Shown piece by piece: positions 33,285 to 43,031 of a DNA stretch of 64,000 bases. Every line of letters begins with the position of its first letter. Positions within the stretch are counted from its first letter, which is position 1. The notes beneath the pieces were generated by a model that searched no databases, was not told the origin of the DNA, and saw only the letters and a list, made by a program, of their open reading frames with translations. Origin of the DNA: Labrenzia sp. THAF82 (GTDB lineage: Bacteria > Pseudomonadota > Alphaproteobacteria > Rhizobiales > Stappiaceae). Location: NCBI RefSeq assembly GCF_009363435.1, contig NZ_CP045354.1, positions 2,942,501 to 3,006,500 on the forward strand, written 5' to 3'. The position numbers and the translations under genes were made by a program.

Positions 33285-34073
33285 ATGAACGTATATCGAT
33301 TTGACGAAGAGCGCGCCCGTCGCGAGAAAGCTGAGCAGGATCAGAGGCAGAACCGTCCCTCCGAGCCGCCGGTGTTCAATTTGCCCAATATCATCATCTG
33401 GCTCGCCGGCGCGATGATTGTCATTCATCTGCTGCGTACAATTGTGTTGCCAGTCAATTGGGACAATTGGATCCTTTATCTCTTTGCGTTTTGGCCGGTG
33501 AAATTCACAGCCCTTTCCAGCCTTTCATTTCTGGAGATGGTGTCCAGTTTCTGGAGTTTCATAACCTATTCGTTGCTGCACGGCAGCGCCATGCACATCA
33601 TCTTCAATCTTCTCTGGATGGCGATTTTCGGCAGCGCAGTGGCCCGACGGTTTGGAATTGGACGATTCTTGGCGTTTTCTGCCGTGTGTTCGGTCGGGGG
33701 CGCTTTTGCTCATCTGGCCACGCACTGGGGAGAATCAGCACCCATGATCGGAGCCTCGGCTGCCGTGTCAGGTCAGATGGCAGCCGCAATCCGGTTCGTA
33801 TTTGAACTGGGTGGCCCGCTTGGTGCATTCCGTCGGTCAGATCAGGCAGCATATTTTGTCCCGGCCCAGCCGCTTGCCGAATGCTTCCGCAATCAACAGG
33901 TCCTCGTTTTTGTTGCGGTGTGGTTCGGTTTGAACCTATTCTTCGGCATAATGAGCGGACCCGTGGCGGGGCAGCCTGCAAGTGTTGCCTGGCAGGCCCA
34001 CATTGGTGGTTTCCTCGCCGGTCTTGCCCTGTTTCCGTTTTTCGACCCGGTCCCACAACGTCGATCTTCCTGA
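33285..34073 (+). CDS. Rhomboid family intramembrane serine protease
   Basis: 262 residues. A hydrophilic N-terminal tail of about 30 residues is followed by at least six hydrophobic helices. The catalytic serine is in MIGASAAVSGQMAA and the histidine in WQAHIGGFLAGLALFP; MHIIFNLLWMAIFGSAV carries the conserved His and Asn of helix 2. It cleaves transmembrane substrates within the inner membrane; the targets are unknown. ATG 33285 (MNVYRFDEERARRE) is preferred to the TTG one codon earlier. Confidence 0.92.
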   Translation: MNVYRFDEERARREKAEQDQRQNRPSEPPVFNLPNIIIWLAGAMIVIHLLRTIVLPVNWDNWILYLFAFWPVKFTALSSLSFLEMVSSFWSFITYSLLHGSAMHIIFNLLWMAIFGSAVARRFGIGRFLAFSAVCSVGGAFAHLATHWGESAPMIGASAAVSGQMAAAIRFVFELGGPLGAFRRSDQAAYFVPAQPLAECFRNQQVLVFVAVWFGLNLFFGIMSGPVAGQPASVAWQAHIGGFLAGLALFPFFDPVPQRRSS

Positions 34074-34172
34074 CCAACTGCGGCATCACAACGGTTTGCG
34101 CGGACTGTTTTTTTTGCAATGATGCGTGTACCCCGCCTGTTACGGGGCATTGATGCCATGGGAGGTTTTTAA

Positions 34173-34604
34173 ATGACCGTTGCCGCAATATTGAGTGGGA
34201 AAGGCCACGATACAATTACCGCGCGGAGCGAAGCGCTTCTGAGCGAAATTTGTGAAACCCTGGCAAAATATAAGATTGGTGCTGTGGTTGTTTGCAATGG
34301 CGACAAGGAAATAGAGGGCATCATTTCTGAACGCGACATTGTTCGGACGATTGGAACCAAAGGCCCGTCTTCGCTGAATGTTCCAGTTACCGCAGTGATG
34401 ACGAAAGAGGTTGTCACATGCACTGAAGACAACAGTGTCAACGAAGTGATGGCACGGATGACACAAGGCCGCTTTCGTCATATGCCGGTTGTCAAGGACG
34501 GCAAGCTGACGGGGGTGATCTCAATCGGTGATGTCGTCAAATACAAGATTGCCCAAGTTGAGCTGGAAGCTGAGCAAATGCGCAGCTACATCACGATGGC
34601 ATAG
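34173..34604 (+). CDS. CBS-domain pair protein
   Basis: 143 residues made of two CBS motifs only: residues 10-65 (DTITARSEALLSEICETLAK, GIISERDIVRTI) and 75-130 (EVVTCTEDNSVNEVMARMTQ, GVISIGDVVKYK). Stand-alone CBS pairs bind adenine nucleotides such as AMP or ATP and often regulate a partner. No partner is obvious; it follows the rhomboid gene after 99 bp. RBS gggagg is six bases before the start codon region. Confidence 0.92.
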   Translation: MTVAAILSGKGHDTITARSEALLSEICETLAKYKIGAVVVCNGDKEIEGIISERDIVRTIGTKGPSSLNVPVTAVMTKEVVTCTEDNSVNEVMARMTQGRFRHMPVVKDGKLTGVISIGDVVKYKIAQVELEAEQMRSYITMA

Positions 34605-34729
34605 GCAACAGCGCCCTTTCATCGCGCCGTGTCCTCAATCGAACGCTGCTGCGGCAATTACTGGCGAGGCAGGGTTGCCGCCAATCCACTGTGAGCTGGC
34701 CAGAATATTGTAGTTGAAGTTGATGCGCT

Positions 34730-35248
34730 TCAGGCCGCTACAGGATCAGCTGCCGGCAGCTCCCTCAAAGAAACAGCACCCAATGGGCAAGTGCTGACAC
34801 ATGAGCCGCAACCCGTGCACAGTTCCGTATCTACCACAACATGACCTTTTCGAGCCCCGGCTGTCTCAATCCTGAACGCCGAAACCGGGCAAACGTCGCT
34901 GCACAGCTGGCAACTTACGCCATTGTTCTGAAGACAACTCGAAGCCACGACCGACTTGTGTTTCCAAGGTGCAGTTTTGGCAAGGTCAAAGACCGGTTCT
35001 TCGCAGGCGAGTGCGCACTTCTCACAAAATGTACATTCTCCTGCATCGAAATCTACGAATGGCTTGTTGTCCTTGTCAGGCCGCAAGATCAGTTGCGGGC
35101 AGGCATGAACGCACGCATCGCATCCAGTGCAATGATTCTGAATTGACGTTTCACTCGTCCAGGGTGGCCTGATGAGCCGGTCTTCCGGTGAGCTGGAAAC
35201 ATCTCGAAGCTGCACATGCGCCGCTGGAAAATTTCGCTCGACAGACAT
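34730..35248 (-). CDS. napF: NapF-like ferredoxin-type protein
   Basis: 172 residues with multiple 4Fe-4S sites: CTGCDACVHACP near residue 40, CTFCEKCALACEEP near 72, CQLCSDVCPVSAF near 113 and CTGCGSCVSTCPLG near 143. This arrangement and the N-terminal RPPWTSE match NapF, a cytoplasmic protein that helps mature the periplasmic nitrate reductase NapA. No nap genes are in the window, so this is an orphan copy. It may assist another molybdoenzyme. Confidence 0.85.
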   Translation of the reverse strand: MSVERNFPAAHVQLRDVSSSPEDRLIRPPWTSETSIQNHCTGCDACVHACPQLILRPDKDNKPFVDFDAGECTFCEKCALACEEPVFDLAKTAPWKHKSVVASSCLQNNGVSCQLCSDVCPVSAFRIETAGARKGHVVVDTELCTGCGSCVSTCPLGAVSLRELPAADPVAA

Positions 35249-35574
35249 GATCCCCTCCCGTGATCAGGTTTTCGACCGACGTAGCCATTCGAATTTCTTG
35301 GTCTCGATAAGTGTAGGCAAAAACGGCATTGGAAAATATTCGGACTAATACGCAAGACGTCAGGTGAAATACGATGATTGATCAGTATTCCGACGTGCGG
35401 AAAAATACTCATGTCACTATACTGTATGGATGTTGAATGAATATTCTGATTAGACTTTTTCCTGAGGTCTTGTTCCAAGGCGGGAGTTCGGAATTGAATG
35501 AACATCTAGCGAAAGACTACGGGCTTCCTTAAGGTTAAGCAGGTCAAGAGCTGACGGTCGAGAGTCATTGGCTG
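35249..35574. other. Divergent intergenic region, napF / TPR-methyltransferase
   Basis: 326 bp. It contains TTCCG (35388-35392) and CGGAA (35398-35402), a short palindrome about 140 bp before the napF start and 175 bp before the other gene. I looked for an FNR-type TTGAT-N4-ATCAA and did not find one. Confidence 0.45.
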
Positions 35575-36888
35575 ATGGGGGACAGGTCATTGGATATCGA
35601 AGAGAGATTTGCAGAAGGTCTGGAAGCACACCGGCAAGGAAATGGGGAAGCGGCCTTGGCCGCCTACAAGGATGTTCTCGCTGCAAATCCGGATCATCCT
35701 GACGGACTTCACTACCTCGGGCTCTTGCTGTTCAAGAAAGACGACCCGGAAGACGCTCTATCCCTCATAAGGCATTCGTTGCACATTAACGAGAACAACG
35801 CGTTTGCCCGGAACAATCTCGGTAACATTCTCAAACTGATTGGCCGCAGAGAGGAAGCGTTTGCTGAATATATTTTGGCTGTGGAACTGGATTCGGACCA
35901 AAAGGACGCGTGGCACAACCTTGGAATTTTGGCCGGAGAAGCGGGTCGCAGCGACGAGCTTCTGAGAAGACTTGCCGATTTGAAAGACCGTTACCCGAAC
36001 AAAGGAGACGCCTGGCGCATCTATGGTCTTGCAGCGGGACGGGCAGGGAAGCTCGATGAAGCGGCTGAAGCGTTGGACACAGGCCTGACGCTTGGTGTTG
36101 AAACACCATTTCACGCGGTCAGGGCCGTGCGGTTTTTACACGAGCTCGGTCACGGAGATCGTGCCACCGAACATTTGGAAAAACTCGTTGACCAAAACCC
36201 GGACGACACTTCGCTCAAGTTCCACCTGGCCGCTGCGCGTGGCGAGAAACTGGCGCAGGTTCCGGAAGATTATGTCAAATCGCATTTTGACAGCTTTTCA
36301 GACAGCTTCGACGAAGTGCTTGAAATACTTGAGTACAACACGCCCCAAAGGGTGGCCAATGCCGTAAAGCTTCTTGCAGAGCGGTCTGGTGCACCGTTTC
36401 CAGACGTTGCAGATCTCGGTTGCGGGACCGGCTTGTGCGGTCCGTTGATACGCGATGTGAGTGGTCGGCTGACGGGTGTGGATCTGTCTCCTGGTATGTT
36501 GCAGAAGGCAGCTCAGCGCAATGCATATGACTTTCTCGTTGAGGGAGAGTTGATTGCATTTTTGAACGCAGATCTGCCAACTCACTTTGATTTATGCGTC
36601 TGCGTTGACACACTCTGTTATCTCGGCGATCTGACGCCGTTTTTTGAAGCGCTCGACAAGGCTCTGAAGCCGGGAGGCGTTTTGGTGGCGAGCGTCGAAA
36701 TGCTGGAAACAGATAAAGAGGCGTTCCAGCTGAACGCGAGCGGACGTTACGCCCACAATTCTGAGCATATCCGACGAACTGTTGAGGCTGTTGGCCTGAG
36801 ATACGGACCAGAGGAGACTTCAGTCTTGCGCAAGGAATTCGGCAAAGGCGTTGAGGGGCTGGTTTTTCATGTTTTCAAGGATCCGTAG
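35575..36888 (+). CDS. TPR-repeat protein fused to a SAM-dependent methyltransferase
   Basis: 437 residues. The N-terminal 200 residues hold several tetratricopeptide repeats (EAALAAYKDVLAANPDHPDG, NAFARNNLGNILKLIGRREE, DAWHNLGILAGEAGR). The C-terminal half is a class I methyltransferase with SAM motif VADLGCGTGLCGPL near residue 280, then LTGVDLSPGMLQKA and FDLCVCVDTLCYLG. The TPR part likely recruits the substrate or a partner; the methyl acceptor is unknown. Confidence 0.9.
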   Translation: MGDRSLDIEERFAEGLEAHRQGNGEAALAAYKDVLAANPDHPDGLHYLGLLLFKKDDPEDALSLIRHSLHINENNAFARNNLGNILKLIGRREEAFAEYILAVELDSDQKDAWHNLGILAGEAGRSDELLRRLADLKDRYPNKGDAWRIYGLAAGRAGKLDEAAEALDTGLTLGVETPFHAVRAVRFLHELGHGDRATEHLEKLVDQNPDDTSLKFHLAAARGEKLAQVPEDYVKSHFDSFSDSFDEVLEILEYNTPQRVANAVKLLAERSGAPFPDVADLGCGTGLCGPLIRDVSGRLTGVDLSPGMLQKAAQRNAYDFLVEGELIAFLNADLPTHFDLCVCVDTLCYLGDLTPFFEALDKALKPGGVLVASVEMLETDKEAFQLNASGRYAHNSEHIRRTVEAVGLRYGPEETSVLRKEFGKGVEGLVFHVFKDP

Positions 36889-36938
36889 GCTTCTCTGAAA
36901 ACTGGCAAGTATCTGCCCCCACTTTTTGCGACACATTG

Positions 36939-37394
36939 TCAGTGCTTGCCGTAAACTTCACTTGGATCATAAACGCGTTCTGATTCAACGCGCTCCAACC
37001 GAGCCGTACCCGATGCCGGGCTGGTCACCTTCCGGAAAAAGCATGAGCGATAACCAACGTGACAGGTTGCGCCATTGCCGGCGACCGAGACTTTCAGAAC
37101 CAGGGCATCCTGATCGCAATCGGTCAGAATCTCATGAACCGTTTGCACCTGGCCCGATGTTTCGCCCTTTTTCCAGAAGCCTTTGCGCGAGCGGCTCCAA
37201 TACCAGGCTTCGCCGGTTTCAATCGTTCGTCGGAGCGCTTCTGCATTCATATACCCGACCATGAGAACTTCGCCGGACACGTGGTCAGTCACCACGGCGA
37301 CGATAAGTCCGTCGGCGTCGTATTTGGGCATCAGAAGATCGCCCGTTTCGACCGTTTCCTTGTCGCCACGTTCGGAAAAAACGATGTCAGTCAT
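36939..37394 (-). CDS. hisI: Phosphoribosyl-AMP cyclohydrolase
   Basis: Third step of histidine synthesis, opening the adenine ring of phosphoribosyl-AMP; cytoplasmic, zinc-dependent. 151 residues, the length of the stand-alone HisI. Blocks: [60 protein letters not shown] and [13 protein letters not shown] with the zinc cysteines. ATG 37394 ([14 protein letters not shown]) is used; the frame is open further upstream into the folE gene. Next to folE in the same direction. Confidence 0.94.
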   Translation of the reverse strand: MTDIVFSERGDKETVETGDLLMPKYDADGLIVAVVTDHVSGEVLMVGYMNAEALRRTIETGEAWYWSRSRKGFWKKGETSGQVQTVHEILTDCDQDALVLKVSVAGNGATCHVGYRSCFFRKVTSPASGTARLERVESERVYDPSEVYGKH

Positions 37395-37437
37395 GAGAAA
37401 AGCCCTTGTCAGAAATCTTCCGGCAAGGGCCTTGGTG

Positions 37438-38109
37438 TCAAATGCCTTTGCCGCGTACCAGAGACATGAATTTGGCCTGCTCGGCCGGATCGTCCTGGAA
37501 AACTCCGGTAAACTGGGTGGTAATCGTTGAGACGCCTTGTTTCTGGACACCGCGCATGGTCATGCATTGGTGTTCAGCTTCCAGCAACACGGCCAGTCCC
37601 CGCGGCGCCAGGGCATCGTCAATGACCGATGCAATCTGCGCCGTCAAGTTTTCCTGTGTTTGCAGACGTTTTGCAAAAATGTCGACAACGCGAGCAAGCT
37701 TCGAAAGGCCAACAACACCTTCGGCTGGATAATAGGCAATATGCGCCTCGCCGATAAACGGCAGCATGTGATGTTCGCAATGCGAATGGAAGGGAATGCC
37801 CCTCACAAGCACAATATCCTTATATCCGCCGACATCCTCGAAAGTACGCTCAAGATGCTCGGCAGGATCTTCAAAATACCCGCTGTAAAGCTGGCTCAGT
37901 GCCTTGGCGACCCGTTTGGGGGTGTCTACCAGACCTTCTCGGTCTGGGTCATCCCCGGTCCAGGCAAGAATGGTTCGTACTGCCGCTTCTACTTCCTCAC
38001 GATTTGGCCGGTGCAATTGATCCGGCGTTTTTCTTTCAAACGGTTTTTCAACCGGCTTGAGGACAGCATCCATGGGGATCCTCGCAAAATTACCCGTTTC
38101 ACTCGTCAT
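37438..38109 (-). CDS. folE: GTP cyclohydrolase I
   Basis: First step of folate synthesis: GTP to dihydroneopterin triphosphate. 223 residues. The zinc and active-site motifs are intact: [20 protein letters not shown] near residue 120, [20 protein letters not shown] near 163 and [16 protein letters not shown] near 190. ATG 38109 gives the usual N-terminal tail; ATG 38073 is an alternative. It lies 43 bp upstream of hisI. Confidence 0.95.
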   Translation of the reverse strand: MTSETGNFARIPMDAVLKPVEKPFERKTPDQLHRPNREEVEAAVRTILAWTGDDPDREGLVDTPKRVAKALSQLYSGYFEDPAEHLERTFEDVGGYKDIVLVRGIPFHSHCEHHMLPFIGEAHIAYYPAEGVVGLSKLARVVDIFAKRLQTQENLTAQIASVIDDALAPRGLAVLLEAEHQCMTMRGVQKQGVSTITTQFTGVFQDDPAEQAKFMSLVRGKGI

Positions 38110-38370
38110 ACGGCGCTTGCCTGTGCACAGATCAAAGGGACGGCCCTCTATTTTCTATTGAAGCCGGGTCCATTATCATACTCCACACAATAAGCGAACG
38201 CACAGTTTCTGAGCGGGTTTAGTCGGTATCGAACGTGCATCCGTCACGCCTAATTGCCAACTGCGACCACTCTGCCCCTTGCGAAATTGCCGTGGCGACT
38301 GATCTATATATATGAAAGCACCATGCCATCAATGTGGCACGCGATCACTGGCTTTCACGAAGAGGCGAGA

Positions 38371-38823
38371 ATGCTGGACGACATTTATAACGCTAAGATC
38401 CTGGAATTCGCAGGCAACATCCCGCGGATTGGCCGTCTTGAGCATCCTCACGCCACCGCCAAGGCCCATTCAAAACTTTGTGGGTCGACCGTTGTTGTGG
38501 ATCTTTGTGTTGAAGATGGCGTGGTGACGGATTTTGCCCACGACGTCAAAGCCTGCGCACTTGGACAGGCATCATCTTCGATCATGGCCCGTCACGTTGT
38601 AGGAGCCAGCGCTGATGAATTGCGCGATGTCCGTGACACCATGCGCGCCATGCTTAAAGAGGGTGGCGAAGCGCCGACTGGGCGTTTTGAGGACCTAAAG
38701 TTTCTTGAGCCCGTGCGCGAATATAAGGCTCGCCACACTTCAACGCTCTTGACGTTTGATGCGGTGGTCGACGCCCTCGATCAGATCGAGGCTAAGGTCG
38801 GTCAGGACAGTGTGGTTGCTTAA
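38371..38823 (+). CDS. Iron-sulfur cluster assembly scaffold-like protein (NifU-N/SufU type) with only two of three cysteines
   Basis: 150 residues with the NifU-N fold pattern: YNAKILEFAGNIPRIGRLEH, SKLCGSTVVVDLCVEDG, and VKACALGQASSSIMARHV. Cys1 and Cys2 of the three cluster-binding cysteines are present, but the third position (in ARHTSTLLTFDA) reads Ser rather than Cys. ATG 38371 (MLDDIYNAK) has agagg upstream and matches family starts; the frame is open another 39 codons. It probably shares an operon with yidD, 20 bp downstream. Confidence 0.85.
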   Translation: MLDDIYNAKILEFAGNIPRIGRLEHPHATAKAHSKLCGSTVVVDLCVEDGVVTDFAHDVKACALGQASSSIMARHVVGASADELRDVRDTMRAMLKEGGEAPTGRFEDLKFLEPVREYKARHTSTLLTFDAVVDALDQIEAKVGQDSVVA

Positions 38824-38843
38824 GGGCAATCACATGCACCTTC

Positions 38844-39194
38844 ATGTGTTCGCCAATCTCACCAGATAAAGAAACTGCGCGACCCCTCACGGTGCCTGGT
38901 CGCGTTGCTATCGGTTTGATCTGGATCTACCGACACTCTCTTTCCCTTGTCATGGGGCGATCGTGCCGATACGCGCCGACATGTTCGGATTACACCGAGC
39001 AGTCAATCAGGCGATTTGGCTTCTGGGCAGGCGGTTGGGTCGGATTGTCGCGCATTCTCAGATGCAATCCCTGGGGTGCATCCGGATTTGATCCAATCCC
39101 GGATGCCTTGCCCAAAGATGCGCGATGGTGGTGTCCCTGGCGATATGGCCGGTGGACCGGTCAGCATATTCCAGACGATCATCGACTTGATTGA
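38844..39194 (+). CDS. yidD: Membrane protein insertion efficiency factor YidD
   Basis: 116 residues. The family core GLIWIYRHSLSLVMGRSCRY, APTCSDYTEQSIRRFG and RILRCNPWGASGFDPIP is complete, with the three conserved Cys. YidD is a membrane-associated helper near YidC that improves insertion of inner-membrane proteins. Here yidD is next to an Fe-S scaffold-like gene rather than rpmH-rnpA-yidC. The gene end carries half of a perfect inverted repeat. Confidence 0.93.
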   Translation: MCSPISPDKETARPLTVPGRVAIGLIWIYRHSLSLVMGRSCRYAPTCSDYTEQSIRRFGFWAGGWVGLSRILRCNPWGASGFDPIPDALPKDARWWCPWRYGRWTGQHIPDDHRLD

Positions 39195-39211
39195 ACGCGA
39201 TGATCGTCTGG
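39171..39211. terminator. Long perfect inverted repeat at the end of yidD
   Basis: CCAGACGATCATCG (39171-39184) and CGATGATCGTCTGG (39198-39211), 14 bp with no mismatch and a 13-base loop. The yidD stop (39192-39194) lies inside the loop. Facing genes on both strands end here, so a bidirectional transcript end is likely; T-runs are short. Confidence 0.55.
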
Positions 39212-39237
39212 ATTGACTTTCATTCATATCTGCTTGC

Positions 39238-40176
39238 TCAGGACACACATTGGCCTTTTCTTCGGCCAAGTGACAGTTTCCAGCCAAAGGTCAGTCCCAT
39301 GGCGGAAAGAACAATAACAGCGGCGCCAATCAGCTGCGGGACATGCAACTGATGGCCGAAAGCGACGTAGTCGACCAGGATCGCGACAACTGGATAGATG
39401 AATGAAAACGCGCCTTGTAGATAGGTCGGCAATTTCTGGACAGCGCCATACATCAACACATACATGATACCGGTATGGACAATGCCAAGAGTTGCAAGCG
39501 CTGCCCAGGATGTCCCGGTCTGCGGTAGCGCCGACCAGCTTACAAACGGGGCAAGCATCAAGATACCTACACAGACCTGGATAAGGGCGATCAGCTGCGG
39601 TGGTGTGCCAGTCAGTTTTTTCGTGAGAAGTGCGGCTACTGCCCAGAAAAATGCTGCCGACAAGGCCAGGGCAATTCCAAGTGCATAATTGGAACCGATA
39701 TAGTCAGCTGTTGCGGGTTTGGCTTGAATGATCAACAAAACCCCAAGGAACGCGAACGCAAGCCAGCCAAGTTTAACCGAAGAAATGCGTTCCTTCAGGA
39801 ACAGGGCTCCAAAGCCCACCAAAATGAATGGCTGAGTGTTGTAAACGGCGGTTGCGACCCCGATAGATGCTTCGCCATACGCACTGAACAACATCGCCCA
39901 ATTGACGACGATCGCGAAACCACCAAGTGCGGCCATCAAAAGCGTCTTGAGTGTCAGCTGGCCTCGCAACAGGCCTTGGGCCGAACAAATGACCAGCAAT
40001 GCGAGAGCGCCAAAGGCGCAGCGCCAGAAGACGACATCAATTGCGCCTTCTCCTGACAGGACAACGAACAGGCCGATCGTTCCGAGAATGGTCATGGCCG
40101 CCGTCATTTCGGCAGCACCGCGAAGTGTCTTGTCCAATTTAGCCTCCTTGGGTTCCGATGTTTCCAAGGGTGACAA
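39238..40176 (-). CDS. DMT-family (EamA) transporter
   Basis: Inner-membrane permease of 312 residues with about ten hydrophobic helices in two EamA repeats. Features are VVFWRCAFGALALLVICS near residue 55, ALGGFAIVVNWAMLFSAYGE near 95 and YPVVAILVDYVAFGHQL near 265. Members export amino acids or other metabolites. It diverges from an Lrp/AsnC regulator, the classical layout for an amino-acid exporter controlled by a divergent Lrp-type sensor; the specific substrate is unknown. Confidence 0.9.
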   Translation of the reverse strand: MSPLETSEPKEAKLDKTLRGAAEMTAAMTILGTIGLFVVLSGEGAIDVVFWRCAFGALALLVICSAQGLLRGQLTLKTLLMAALGGFAIVVNWAMLFSAYGEASIGVATAVYNTQPFILVGFGALFLKERISSVKLGWLAFAFLGVLLIIQAKPATADYIGSNYALGIALALSAAFFWAVAALLTKKLTGTPPQLIALIQVCVGILMLAPFVSWSALPQTGTSWAALATLGIVHTGIMYVLMYGAVQKLPTYLQGAFSFIYPVVAILVDYVAFGHQLHVPQLIGAAVIVLSAMGLTFGWKLSLGRRKGQCVS

Positions 40177-40253
40177 AGTGTTTGGACGAATTACATAATT
40201 AAAATTAGACTTTTTGTACTATGAACCTTATTAAGTAAGATAATTCGATAAAA

Positions 40254-40721
40254 ATGGTGAAGAAGATGAAATTGGATGCCGCGGATAGAAAGATCGTTGA
40301 AGCGCTGATTTCCGATGCGCGTATGTCGTTGAAGGATCTCGCTGCACATGCGGGGCTGTCTTCACCGGGCGTTTCGGAAAGGATCCGCCGCTTACAAGAT
40401 CGTGGCATCGTGCGCGGTTTTTCTGCAGAGATCGATCTTAAGGCGCTGGGCTACAGTCTCCAGGCAATCGTGCGGATCCGGCCGTTGCCGGGAAAATTGC
40501 ATATCGTGCAACAGCTCATTCAGGACATCCCCGAGTTTTGCGAATGCGACAAGGTGACGGGGGAAGACTGTTTTGTTGCGCGTCTCGCGGTTCCAAGCAT
40601 CGAGGACCTTGATGGCATCCTCGACAAAATCTCGGACAAGGCGGAAACCAGCACGTCTATCGTGAAATCTCAGCCGATCCGGCGGCGACCGCCGCCTTTG
40701 GTTATAGACTGCGAAAGTTAG
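40254..40721 (+). CDS. Lrp/AsnC-family transcriptional regulator
   Basis: 155 residues: N-terminal HTH (LDAADRKIVEALISDARMSL and LSSPGVSERIRRLQDRGI), then the RAM ligand-binding domain from about residue 65 (LQAIVRIRPLPGKLHIVQQL, FCECDKVTGEDCFVARLAV). It probably controls the divergent DMT transporter through the 77-bp spacer and senses an amino acid. ATG 40254 and ATG 40266 are both possible starts. Confidence 0.92.
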   Translation: MVKKMKLDAADRKIVEALISDARMSLKDLAAHAGLSSPGVSERIRRLQDRGIVRGFSAEIDLKALGYSLQAIVRIRPLPGKLHIVQQLIQDIPEFCECDKVTGEDCFVARLAVPSIEDLDGILDKISDKAETSTSIVKSQPIRRRPPPLVIDCES

Positions 40722-40906
40722 AGCCAACGATGCCGTCCATCTGAAACCAGCAACGATGGAACCGGTTGACGACCCAAAGCAGCCGATTAGCCAGCTTTAA
40801 GGGGTAAAGGGTTGCCGATCCGGATTGAATCCCCTATCAGCAGGCGGTCCAAATACCTTTGTGAAGCTTACCTGCATTGTCTGCAGGAGTGAGCAGGAGA
40901 AAAAAG

Positions 40907-42877
40907 ATGATCCAACTGACTTTCCCCGACAATTCCGTGCGCGAATATGAAGCTGGCACCACTGGTCTGGCAATCGCCGAGGGCATTTCCAAGTCGCTTG
41001 CCAAGAAGGCAGTTGCAATGACGTTGGACGGGGAACTGAAAGATCTTTCAGATCCGATCGATGCCAACCATCAGATTGAAATCGTAACCCGCGACGACCC
41101 GCGTGCGCTCGAGCTAATCCGGCATGATGCAGCACACGTCATGGCCGAGGCTGTTCAGGAGTTGTGGCCCGGTACACAGGTGACCATCGGTCCGGTCATC
41201 GAGAACGGCTTCTATTACGATTTCAAACGCGTCAATCCGGATACTGACGAAGACTGGCCTTTCCATCCGGACGAGTTGCCTGTTATCGAAAAAAAGATGC
41301 GTGAGATCATCGGCCGTGGTGCCCAGTTCACCAAGGAAATCTGGAGCCGCGAAGAAGCCAAAACCTTTTTTGCCGCCAAAGGCGAACACTACAAGGTCGA
41401 GCTGATCGATGCCATTCCTGAAGATCAGGAAATCCGGATCTACAAGCAGGGGCAATGGCTGGATCTGTGCCGTGGCCCGCATATGGCCTCAACAAGGCAG
41501 ATTGGCGATGCGTTTAAACTGATGAAGGTTGCCGGAGCATATTGGCGCGGCGACTCCAACAACGAAATGTTGTCCAGGATCTACGCAACGGCCTGGCATA
41601 ACGAAAAGGAGCTGAAAGGCTACCTTCGTATGCTGGAAGAAGCGGAAAAGCGCGATCACCGGAAGCTCGGACGTGAAATGGATCTGTTTCATTTCCAGGA
41701 AGAGGGGCCTGGCGTCGTTTTCTGGCATCCGAACGGCTGGGACATGTTCCAGAACCTGATTGCCTATAAACGCCGTGTGCTGCGAGACACGTATAAGGAA
41801 GTGAATGCACCGCAGGTTCTGCACACTTCGCTTTGGGAAACTTCAGGCCACTGGACCTGGTACAAAGAAAACATGTTCTCCGTGCAGTGCGCTGACCCTG
41901 AAGCTGAGGACAACCGTGTCTTTGCCTTGAAGCCGATGAACTGCCCGGGGCACGTGCAAATCTTCAAACACGGCTTGAAAAGCTATCGTGATCTGCCGTT
42001 GCGCCTTGCTGAATTTGGTGTGGTTCACCGCTACGAACCGTCAGGTGCACTGCATGGGCTGATGCGCGTTCGCGGGTTCACGCAAGACGATGCCCACGTT
42101 TTCTGCACCGAAGAGCAGATGGCCGACGAGTGTATGAAGATCAACGATCTTATTCTCTCGGTTTATAAGGACTTCGGATTTGACGAGATTGTTGTCAAAT
42201 TGTCGACCCGTCCAGAAAAACGTGTCGGCACCGATGAAGCCTGGGATCATGCCGAAACGATCATGGCCGATGTGCTGAAGCGGATCGAGGCGGAGTCCGA
42301 AGGACGGGTGAAAACCGACATTCTTCCGGGTGAGGGCGCTTTCTACGGTCCGAAGTTCGAATACACCTTGCGAGATGCGATCGGTCGTGAATGGCAATGT
42401 GGCACCACACAGGTGGACTTCAATCTGCCGGAGCGTTTCGGTGCGTTCTATGTCGACAATAACGGTGAGAAGAAAACTCCGGTCATGATCCACAGAGCGA
42501 TCTGCGGATCTATGGAACGCTTCCTTGGTATCCTGATCGAGAACTATGCCGGGCACTTTCCGCTCTGGTTTGCGCCCTTGCAGATCGTGGTTGCGACCAT
42601 TACCTCAGAGGCCGATGCTTACGGACAGGAAGTTGCCGATCTTCTGAAGTCGAAGGGTCTGAAAGTTGAAACAGACTTCCGCAATGAGAAGATCAACTAC
42701 AAGGTTCGCGAACACTCGCTTGCCAAAGTTCCGGTGATTATTGTTTGTGGTATGCGTGAAGCGGAAGAAAAAACGGTGAATATTCGCCGCCTGGGTTCCA
42801 AGGACCAGAAGGCCATGGGGCTGGAGGAGGCTGTCGCGGCCTTTGTCGAGGAAGCAACACCGCCCGATCTTCGCTAG
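40907..42877 (+). CDS. thrS: Threonyl-tRNA synthetase
   Basis: Cytoplasmic class II aminoacyl-tRNA synthetase, 656 residues, full length. Order of domains: TGS (residues 1-60, [20 protein letters not shown]), editing domain with HDAAHVMAE near 75 and CRGPH near 190, catalytic core with motif 2 ([26 protein letters not shown]) and motif 3 ([19 protein letters not shown]), and the anticodon-binding domain ([20 protein letters not shown]). ATG 40907 has aggag upstream. The gene stands alone; a 183-bp spacer precedes it. Confidence 0.97.
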   Translation: MIQLTFPDNSVREYEAGTTGLAIAEGISKSLAKKAVAMTLDGELKDLSDPIDANHQIEIVTRDDPRALELIRHDAAHVMAEAVQELWPGTQVTIGPVIENGFYYDFKRVNPDTDEDWPFHPDELPVIEKKMREIIGRGAQFTKEIWSREEAKTFFAAKGEHYKVELIDAIPEDQEIRIYKQGQWLDLCRGPHMASTRQIGDAFKLMKVAGAYWRGDSNNEMLSRIYATAWHNEKELKGYLRMLEEAEKRDHRKLGREMDLFHFQEEGPGVVFWHPNGWDMFQNLIAYKRRVLRDTYKEVNAPQVLHTSLWETSGHWTWYKENMFSVQCADPEAEDNRVFALKPMNCPGHVQIFKHGLKSYRDLPLRLAEFGVVHRYEPSGALHGLMRVRGFTQDDAHVFCTEEQMADECMKINDLILSVYKDFGFDEIVVKLSTRPEKRVGTDEAWDHAETIMADVLKRIEAESEGRVKTDILPGEGAFYGPKFEYTLRDAIGREWQCGTTQVDFNLPERFGAFYVDNNGEKKTPVMIHRAICGSMERFLGILIENYAGHFPLWFAPLQIVVATITSEADAYGQEVADLLKSKGLKVETDFRNEKINYKVREHSLAKVPVIIVCGMREAEEKTVNIRRLGSKDQKAMGLEEAVAAFVEEATPPDLR

Positions 42878-42912
42878 TGCGTCGTCTCCTGAGTAGGAGA
42901 TTCTAACAGCTT

Positions 42913-42954
42913 GCACATTGCCCTTACGCTGGGGTATCCCCTGGGGCAATGTGC
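42913..42954 (+). terminator. Hairpin downstream of thrS
   Basis: GCACATTGCCC (42913-42923) pairs perfectly with GGGCAATGTGC (42944-42954); the loop contains a second small stem (GGGG/CCCC). It lies 35 bp after the stop. The T-run is weak, so it may terminate only partly. Confidence 0.5.
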
Positions 42955-43031
42955 TGTCACATTGTTGAAACGGAGCTTCTGGTATTGGGTTTCTGATTTA
43001 CCAGAGTTTCATCAGGTTCAAGACAACGGCC

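Noticed and set aside
35373..35392. Possible FNR box before napF
   Set aside because: ATTGATCAGTATTC only partly resembles TTGAT-N4-ATCAA; the second half-site is missing.
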